Of a stretch of 37,548 nt of DNA, positions 32,163 through 37,548 are shown piece by piece. Where the stretch lies: the NCBI GenBank assembly GCA_001800815.1, contig MGWC01000062.1:1-37548 (forward strand). Direction: 5' to 3'. The notes under the pieces were generated by a model. That model was not told the DNA's origin, made no database searches, and saw only the letters and a list, made by a program, of their open reading frames with translations. The DNA is from Euryarchaeota archaeon RBG_19FT_COMBO_56_21. GTDB lineage: Archaea > Thermoplasmatota > Thermoplasmata > UBA10834. Position 1 is the first letter of the stretch. The number at the start of each line of letters is the position of its first letter. The translations under genes were made by a program, and so were the position numbers.

Positions 32163-32957
32163 TCAGAGAGTCAAGAGGACTACCGCGAGGCCCACGACCG
32201 CACAATATGCTGAGAACACCCAGAGCTTTCCGGCCCTTACCGCCTTCAGCAGATAGGAGATCGAGGCCAGGCCGGTCAAGAACGCTGCGACGAACCCTAT
32301 TCCCGAGAGGTACAGGGTCGTGTCGTACTGTTCCAGGGTCAGGACACCGTATGTGAAGGCGCCGACGAGCGCAGGAACCGACAGAAGGAACGCGAACACA
32401 GCGGCGGTCTCCCGCTCAAGTCCTCTGACCATGCCCCCGCCGAGGGTCATCCCGCTCCTGGATATCCCCGGCATTATCGCGACGGCCTGGAACGTGCCGA
32501 TCACGAGCGCGTCGATGAAGTTCGTGTTCTTTCCTGTTCCTTTGGACCAGAACCTCTCGAACACGAGCAGTGCGGCGGCGTTTGCGATCAGCGCAAAGCC
32601 GACCAGCTCGAGCTCGAAGATGTCTTCGATGTAGTCGGTGAGCAGCACCCCGGCCAAGGCCACTGGCACGGTGCCCACCAGGAGCACTAACCCGAGCTTT
32701 CTGAGCTTGTTCTCCTGCTCTCCTCTGTGTGCTTTCGTCATCAGCAGGGACAAGACGATTCTTCCAAGCTCCTTGCGAAAATACACGCACACGGCTGCCA
32801 GGGTGCCCAGGTGGACGACGAGGTCGAAGACCAAGTTCTCGTTGGCCGGCACCTCGAGCAGTTCCTGGGCGATCACCAGATGACCGGAACTGGACACCGG
32901 GAGCCATTCGGTGATCCCTTGGACTATCCCGAGGATCAGGGCTTCGAGGGCGTCCAT
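32163..32957 (-). CDS. uppP: Undecaprenyl/polyprenyl-diphosphate phosphatase UppP (BacA) homologue (264 aa)
   Basis: Multi-helix membrane phosphatase that recycles polyprenyl-diphosphate lipid carriers. Both signatures are present: GIVQGITEWLPVSSSGHLV near the N-terminus and MPGISRSGMTLGGGM at about residue 160. The length matches the family. In archaea it would act on dolichyl-type carriers used for glycoprotein or surface-polysaccharide assembly, which fits the glycosyltransferase and nucleotide-sugar genes elsewhere in the window. It starts at ATG 32957 and is convergent with the PKD gene (8-base gap between stops). Confidence 0.93.
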   Translation of the reverse strand: MDALEALILGIVQGITEWLPVSSSGHLVIAQELLEVPANENLVFDLVVHLGTLAAVCVYFRKELGRIVLSLLMTKAHRGEQENKLRKLGLVLLVGTVPVALAGVLLTDYIEDIFELELVGFALIANAAALLVFERFWSKGTGKNTNFIDALVIGTFQAVAIMPGISRSGMTLGGGMVRGLERETAAVFAFLLSVPALVGAFTYGVLTLEQYDTTLYLSGIGFVAAFLTGLASISYLLKAVRAGKLWVFSAYCAVVGLAVVLLTL

Positions 32958-33148
32958 CGGCTGCCGAACACGTTTCGATACTATTCAACGTTCGCTGAGT
33001 AGGATACATCATCCAGGCCGGCAGGATCCGGTATCAGAAAGGATATTGATGGGAAAATGTATTTATCGCATAGAATGGGTAGAGAATGTCTGGACCGATT
33101 CCAGAAGTCCGATTCCCCCATCCACAAGGGATGCATAGAAGGCCTGAA

Positions 33149-35311
33149 ATGCGCTCATACACTCTCCTAGCATTGCTCATAGCGTTCTCAATAGCGTTCC
33201 CTACGTCATCCGCTGGCAATGGGTCACCAGGGGCTTCACCTGGGGCCTCTGTAGCAGCTGTCGACATTTCGGACCCTGCTGCCAACGTGGTCATCGAGGT
33301 GGCCAGTGCGGAGGCATTCGACAGCATCCTCGCAATCGCCGACTCGATGGGTGTCAGAGTGACATTCTCCAGCCAAATGACTGGCATCGTCACACTCGAG
33401 GGAGGCCCTGCCGTGCAGGAGGCCGCGGCGATGCTCGCTGCGATGCCTGGTGTCGTCAGTTTGTCTTCGGAGCACAAGGTGAGGTTGAGCTTCACTCCTA
33501 ACGATCCATCGATGTCCCTCCAGTGGGGCCTGGATACGGTGAACGCATACGAGGCGTGGGACATCACGCTCGGCTCGCACGACGTCGTCGTCGCGGTCCT
33601 CGATACCGGGATAGATTGGAATCATCCGGACATAGCGGCCAACATCTGGAGCGACACAAGCGGATATCACGGCTACAACTTCGTCGATGACAACTGGATC
33701 CCAATGGACGACAATGTCAACAGCTTCGACGACGACGGCAGTTGGCAGTCTGGCACTTACACTTACCACGGCACACATGTGGCCGGCATTATCGGTGCGG
33801 TCACGAACAACGCCCACGGAATCGCGGGCATCGCCCAAGCGAGGCTCATGGCCGTCAAGGTCATGAACGACTCGGGCGAGGGCACGGATTCCATGGTCGC
33901 GAGCGGCATCAGGTGGGCGGTGGACCCGAACGGCGATGGCGACACCTCGGACGGGGCGGATGTCATCACGATGAGCCTGGGGGTCGATGGGGCCTCGACG
34001 ATCCTGAGCAACGCTGTCAACTTCGCTTCGTCCCGCGGAGTAGTGATGGTTGCAGCGAGCGGGAACAGCGGCACAAGCTACGTGAGCTATCCAGCGGCCT
34101 ATCCCAGCGTGATTGCGGTCGGGGCCGTGGATAGCAGCATGAACAGGGCATCCTTCAGCAATTTCGGGAACGACCTGGACATCATGGCGCCGGGCGTGCA
34201 GGTATACTCCACTCAAGGCGGAGGGGACAGGTACCAGTCGCTCTCGGGCACATCGACCGCAGCGCCGTTCGTCTCTGGCGTGGCCGCATTGATGCTCACA
34301 GAGAACCCTGCCCTGACTCCTTTGCAGATCGGCCAGATACTGAACAGCACGGCTATCGACAGAGGTCCAAGAACGGGCTTCGACACGACCTATGGCTGGG
34401 GGATCGTGAACGCATTCGCCGCCGTCGAAGAGGTCTCCAATCCGACGGTCACTCTCACAGAGTATCCTGAGTATGCAGGTTTGAACGCGACCTTCTCCGT
34501 CACCTGGATTGTCAGCGGAGGGGACCCGGGGACCATAAGCAACACCTACCTCAGCTGGGGCTTGTCCTCCACGAGCCTCACGGAATCCAGCGGGTCTTTC
34601 ACGGGCACGACCTGGGCTGTGTTCACGGTGGACGACATCCAGGCACCTGGGTACAACACCACGATCTATCTCAAGGCCTACGCAGTGGTCGACGGGGTGA
34701 TGTACGAATCCGCTCTGCTGGCGATGCCCGTCCACGAGGTCATGCCTGAGGGGATGTTCGCTCAGTTCATCAAGCAGGTCCAGAACTTCATCTTCAACGA
34801 GCTGGGGATATACAACTTCCTGCTCCTCGTCGCGATCCTCATTGCGGTTCCAGCCATCGCAGTGGCCTTGAGGCCCAAGAGAAGGCGCGCGATGGCGCAA
34901 CAGCAGGCGGTCGTCCCGGCCGCGCTGCATCAGATGCAGCCGGTGGCTCCGACCCAGTACATCCCGCCTCCTCCGCCCCCGCCTAGGTTCGAGGCGTATG
35001 TGGATGTAGTGGGCCAGGATCTCATGCCTTCAGTGATCAAGGTCATCGAAGGGACGAAGGTCGTATGGGTGAACAGATCGTGGGCGCCCCCGCCCGGCGT
35101 CGCCGTCAGGAGCGGAGTCCTGGACCAGAACGGAGAGCACCCGGACGGCATGTTCCAGAGCGGCATGCTGATCGCGCCCGGGGACTACTGGAGCGCCACA
35201 TTCCACCGCGCGGGCGTTTACGAATACTATCTCACTGGCATCTGGAAGGCCGGGAAGGTCGTCGTCGAACCGTACAGGCCGAACGTTCCTCATGCACAGC
35301 AGGCCAGCTAG
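33149..35311 (+). CDS. Membrane-anchored subtilase (S8) with C-terminal ligand-less cupredoxin domain (720 aa)
   Basis: Order: signal peptide (MRSYTLLALLIAF); inhibitor-like prodomain (about 25-115); S8 domain with Asp152 (VLDTGID), His210 (HGTHVAGI) and Ser369 (SGTSTAAP); Ig-like domain (about 430-535); membrane helix (about 556-577) followed by RPKRRR; a linker of seven prolines; and a cupredoxin-like domain (about 614-718). That last domain has VIEGTKVVWVN, MFQSGMLIAPGDYW and FHRAGVYEYYL, but the copper His, Cys and Met positions are lost. The basic stop-transfer places it in the cytoplasm. ATG 33149 has AAGG six bases upstream; ATGs at 33131 and 33086 are alternatives. Confidence 0.9.
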   Translation: MRSYTLLALLIAFSIAFPTSSAGNGSPGASPGASVAAVDISDPAANVVIEVASAEAFDSILAIADSMGVRVTFSSQMTGIVTLEGGPAVQEAAAMLAAMPGVVSLSSEHKVRLSFTPNDPSMSLQWGLDTVNAYEAWDITLGSHDVVVAVLDTGIDWNHPDIAANIWSDTSGYHGYNFVDDNWIPMDDNVNSFDDDGSWQSGTYTYHGTHVAGIIGAVTNNAHGIAGIAQARLMAVKVMNDSGEGTDSMVASGIRWAVDPNGDGDTSDGADVITMSLGVDGASTILSNAVNFASSRGVVMVAASGNSGTSYVSYPAAYPSVIAVGAVDSSMNRASFSNFGNDLDIMAPGVQVYSTQGGGDRYQSLSGTSTAAPFVSGVAALMLTENPALTPLQIGQILNSTAIDRGPRTGFDTTYGWGIVNAFAAVEEVSNPTVTLTEYPEYAGLNATFSVTWIVSGGDPGTISNTYLSWGLSSTSLTESSGSFTGTTWAVFTVDDIQAPGYNTTIYLKAYAVVDGVMYESALLAMPVHEVMPEGMFAQFIKQVQNFIFNELGIYNFLLLVAILIAVPAIAVALRPKRRRAMAQQQAVVPAALHQMQPVAPTQYIPPPPPPPRFEAYVDVVGQDLMPSVIKVIEGTKVVWVNRSWAPPPGVAVRSGVLDQNGEHPDGMFQSGMLIAPGDYWSATFHRAGVYEYYLTGIWKAGKVVVEPYRPNVPHAQQAS

Positions 35312-35339
35312 CCCCGAGTGTTCTTTCGCTGTTTATTCG

Positions 35340-35365
35340 CCCCAGACCTTTTTCGAAAGGTGGGG
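35340..35365 (+). terminator. Bulged hairpin with TTCG tetraloop after the subtilase gene
   Basis: CCCCA (35340-35344) and CCTTT (35347-35351) pair with AAAGG (35356-35360) and TGGGG (35361-35365), with a GA bulge and a stable TTCG loop, 28 bases after the stop. The rest of 35366-35544 shows only a weak 33-codon frame and no supported gene. Confidence 0.6.
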
Positions 35366-35544
35366 TCTGGAAGGGCAGAGATGTCGGCGCAAGATGGTCT
35401 CTGCGGGAGTCGATCAGGATGGTCGAGCATCATCTCGGAATCTCAAGACGAGACTATCATTCGCCCATCCGTTCGTCTGTAACCAGCAGCGAGAATCTCC
35501 TCAAGCAAATGTAGTAATACCATCAACCGACTATTCGTGAAACG

Positions 35545-36798
35545 ATGACCCAAGGGGCGGAAACACCTGTCCCACCTGTCGTAAGCTCGAAATCAGGGAG
35601 ATCTTACCGCTCAAATCCCAGCATATACTACTACGGCCCCGCACACCCATGCCATGAATCAATGTTCCTAGAGCCGCCTGAGGGCTTCCGTTTCTCTGCA
35701 AATAGGGACCCTTCCTACTTCGACGACTACACAACCGCTCCTACCTACCGCCCGATGCGGAGGGCAAGCGTCGACCTCGCCGGGCGCCTCTTCGGACTTG
35801 TTGGTAGCCCGAGAAGAGTGCCGATTGCGAAGAAACGCGATTTGATCCACGTCGATGGTGCAGTACTTCCTATCACGCACGGTCCATGGATTGTCGGCGG
35901 CGTGGAGTACGCCTCGACGTTCTTCTCTTTCAATGATACCTGGTACACTAGACGGACAATGCGTCGCTCGCTCATTCGGCTTCTGTCCGACCGTAAATGC
36001 AGGAAGATACTCACCTACTCTGAGGCCTCCCTCAACTCTCTGAGACTGGGACTGGGAGAGGAATTCAAGTCCATTGAAGCGAAGTCAGGGATCCTTCCAC
36101 CGGCTGTCCCCTCGAAGTATCTACTAAGGAACCCACCGAAGAGAGACGATGGCGGGATGCTGAGGATTCTCTTTGTGGGCGGTCATTTCTTCGACAAGGG
36201 CGGGCGGGAATTGTTCTATGCGTTCAGACGCCTCAGGCAGAAATTCGATGTCGAGTTGACGCTCGTGACGGGGGCTCCAGCACATCACGCAGAGGCTTTC
36301 GATTTCTTCGCCGACGTTATCAAGAAGGAACCAGGTGTCAGGCTCTATTCCAGGCTTCCAAAAGCGATTCTGTGGGGCGAATGCTACGCGAAGTCCGACA
36401 TATTCTGCCTGCCGTCTTACATGGACACCTTTGGCTATGTCAACCTCGAGGCAATGGCAAATAGGCTGCCGATCGTCTCAAGCGATATGTTCGCCATTCC
36501 AGAAGTCGTCCGAGAAGGGGAGACGGGCTTCCTTGTTCACGCCCCTATGTCCTCCTTCGAGCGAGATAGACTCAGAACCCCGGAAAGCCTGCAACAGTAT
36601 CGCGGCGCGATCCTGAACGAGAAGCTTTTCGAGTCGGTTGTGGACTCCCTGGAGGAGACTCTCACCACTCTTTTGGAGGACGGCGCGATGCGGAGAAGAA
36701 TGGGCGAGACTGCCTTCAAAGAGGTCGAACACGGAAGATTCTCGGTTCCGTATCGAAACAGGTTTCTTCGCGAGGTTTACCTCGAATCGCTTGAGTAA
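35545..36798 (+). CDS. Glycosyltransferase family 4 (417 aa)
   Basis: GT-B fold. The C-terminal nucleotide-sugar half is clear: MLRILFVGGHFFDKGGRELFYAF, VELTLVTGAP, and the donor-binding stretch DIFCLPSYMDTFGYVNLEAMANRLPIVSSD, where the first of the usual two Glu is Asp, then PEVVREGETGFLV. The N-terminal acceptor half is divergent, with no signal peptide or membrane helix, so it acts at the cytoplasmic face. It probably adds a sugar to a lipid-linked or surface glycan, in line with UppP and the nucleotide-sugar genes. ATG 35545 lacks a clear SD. Confidence 0.88.
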   Translation: MTQGAETPVPPVVSSKSGRSYRSNPSIYYYGPAHPCHESMFLEPPEGFRFSANRDPSYFDDYTTAPTYRPMRRASVDLAGRLFGLVGSPRRVPIAKKRDLIHVDGAVLPITHGPWIVGGVEYASTFFSFNDTWYTRRTMRRSLIRLLSDRKCRKILTYSEASLNSLRLGLGEEFKSIEAKSGILPPAVPSKYLLRNPPKRDDGGMLRILFVGGHFFDKGGRELFYAFRRLRQKFDVELTLVTGAPAHHAEAFDFFADVIKKEPGVRLYSRLPKAILWGECYAKSDIFCLPSYMDTFGYVNLEAMANRLPIVSSDMFAIPEVVREGETGFLVHAPMSSFERDRLRTPESLQQYRGAILNEKLFESVVDSLEETLTTLLEDGAMRRRMGETAFKEVEHGRFSVPYRNRFLREVYLESLE

Positions 36799-37095
36799 TC
36801 ATCGGCGCAGGATGGCACAGATGCGGGAATGAACCCAAGCGTCCATGAAAGCTGTCGGGCCCCGCCTTGTGCATATCTTCCTGCCTTCCAGATGAGGATT
36901 CCACAGAGCGTTGGCTGTGTGAATGATAAATAAGAAGATAGTTGAGGAGTGAGGTGGCCGGAGGCGGTCCCACCAGAGCACGCATGGCTCGCAGAGACCG
37001 TCCGTTCACGGACTTCACCGCGGGTGCCTATGCCCGCGTCGATCTTCCGCGTGCCTGTCCATGCCTCTTGTTGGCCCGCTCGCTCCTCAGCGTGT
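36799..37095 (+). other. Gene-free gap with hairpins and an orphan TATA-like element
   Basis: No supported protein gene was found. GATAAATAAG (36925-36934) is a TATA-like element on the plus strand with no good ORF behind it. Downstream are GTCCG/CGGAC (37000-37004 with 37009-37013) and CGCGGG/CCCGCG (37019-37024 with 37033-37038). These could be a small RNA on the plus strand or 3' structure of the acidic gene on the minus strand. Confidence 0.3.
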
Positions 37096-37548
37096 TTATG
37101 TCTCTCCAGACTGACCTTTCCCGTTGTGCTTGCCGTTGTCGCCATTGTTGGAATGATCGTTGCTCTGGCCCTTGTCCTTGTCCTGGCCATCATCTGCTTG
37201 ATCGCCGAGGTAGGCCTGCTGCTGAGCTTGGTACTTAGCAGCAAGCTTGTTCATGGACATCTCCAATCCCTTGGGGATATCCTTTCCCTTGTCCACACGT
37301 TTCTCCATGTTCCTCTCGTGGACCTGGAGAGCGCGGGCCAGTCCGCGTGCCTTGCCGTCATCCGACGGTGGGTTATCGTCATCATCACCCTGATCGTCGT
37401 CATCATCTGGGTCCTCAGGTTCGGTCTGGGCGTCATCGTCCGGATCGCTGTCATCTGAGTCGGACACGTCGCTTGGTGTCACAACGGGTGCTGTCGGAGT
37501 GTTCTGGGGCGCCTCGTCTTCGGCCGGAGGATTGTCAGTTATTCTGGG
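37096..37548 (-). CDS. Acidic protein, C-terminal part, cut by right window edge
   Basis: The frame is open to base 37548, so the N-terminus lies beyond the window; the GTG at 37482 is only an internal codon. The visible part begins with a Pro/Glu-rich segment, then a run very rich in Asp (SDSDDSDPDDD and DPDDDDDQGDDDD), then a helical segment GLARALQVHERNMEKRVDKG, then a hydrophilic Gln/Asp/Asn/Gly/Lys tail. The helical segment is reminiscent of DUF5667-like regions in archaeal surface proteins, which is a weak match. No function is assigned. It is possibly secreted, with the Asp runs binding calcium. Confidence 0.65.
   Translation of the reverse strand, partial: PRITDNPPAEDEAPQNTPTAPVVTPSDVSDSDDSDPDDDAQTEPEDPDDDDDQGDDDDNPPSDDGKARGLARALQVHERNMEKRVDKGKDIPKGLEMSMNKLAAKYQAQQQAYLGDQADDGQDKDKGQSNDHSNNGDNGKHNGKGQSGET

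Noticed and set aside
33236..34930. 564-codon open frame on the minus strand opposite the subtilase
   Set aside because: Composition is shadow-like (rich in Arg, His, Asp and Val with no domain) and it lies wholly opposite a complete S8 protease. High-GC codon bias creates such frames.
35380..35481. 33-codon plus-strand frame between subtilase and glycosyltransferase genes
   Set aside because: No SD, no promoter at proper distance, no family resemblance; it follows a terminator hairpin.
36942..37238. Plus-strand frame starting MARRDRPF after the orphan TATA
   Set aside because: It becomes Cys/Arg-rich noise antisense to the acidic protein and shows no domain; a small RNA is at least as likely.

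Overview
The window reads as archaeal chromosome. Archaeal marks are an RPA-type single-strand binding protein overlapped by its COG3390 partner, the archaeal purine enzyme PurP, the rRNA methyltransferase Nep1, a Trm112-like zinc protein, and archaeal promoters: TATA boxes 26-27 bases before ATG codons that lack a Shine-Dalgarno (SD) site, side by side with genes that have strong SD sites. The moderately high GC, the secreted proteases, the Ig-like surface proteins and the many zinc-ribbon proteins suggest an uncultured Thermoplasmatota-like euryarchaeon. That placement is inference, not proof. I saw no rRNA, tRNA, CRISPR array, transposase or phage gene.

Layout. 1-1065: two tandem zinc-ribbon membrane proteins, the first cut by the window edge. 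1085-3324 (-): RPA and its partner. 3431-7968: a methyltransferase, a secreted C11 (clostripain-like) protease, an unknown protein, a VTT-like membrane protein and a KaiC-like protein with a ruined P-loop. 8193-14161: a metal and transport stretch with a ferritin-like protein, two paralogous EamA transporters, a cupredoxin, an FTR1 iron permease behind a perfect 16-base palindrome, an MFS transporter and a small membrane protein. 14219-21597: metabolism and RNA modification, with a QueG-like Fe-S protein, purP-nep1, a HypE-like protein, an aminotransferase, a GNAT protein, serA and the Trm112-like protein. 21689-24859: a nucleotide-sugar cluster (Gfo/Idh/MocA dehydrogenase, epimerase, UDP-sugar 6-dehydrogenase). 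24969-27371: a large surface protein with about six 100-residue repeats.

27530-31253 (-): a sulfur-relay group (TusA, DsrE-like, cysteine desulfurase-like) downstream of a LarC N-domain-only protein and a protein with four double zinc ribbons. 31399-36798: a PKD-domain membrane protein, UppP, a membrane-anchored subtilase with a cupredoxin-like tail, and a GT4 glycosyltransferase. 37096-37548: the C-terminal part of an acidic protein that runs off the right edge.

Genes that appear to work together: RPA with its partner (DNA replication and repair); cupredoxin with FTR1 (possible iron uptake); the sugar dehydrogenases, epimerase, UppP and glycosyltransferase (surface glycans); and TusA, DsrE and desulfurase (sulfur transfer). 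The most striking points are a cysteine desulfurase homologue that has Asn-Asp where the PLP-binding His-Lys should be, a subtilase carrying a ligand-less cupredoxin domain on the predicted cytoplasmic side, a KaiC-like protein without a Walker A motif, and a DtxR-like palindrome at the iron permease promoter. I did not find a convincing wholly new multi-gene system.
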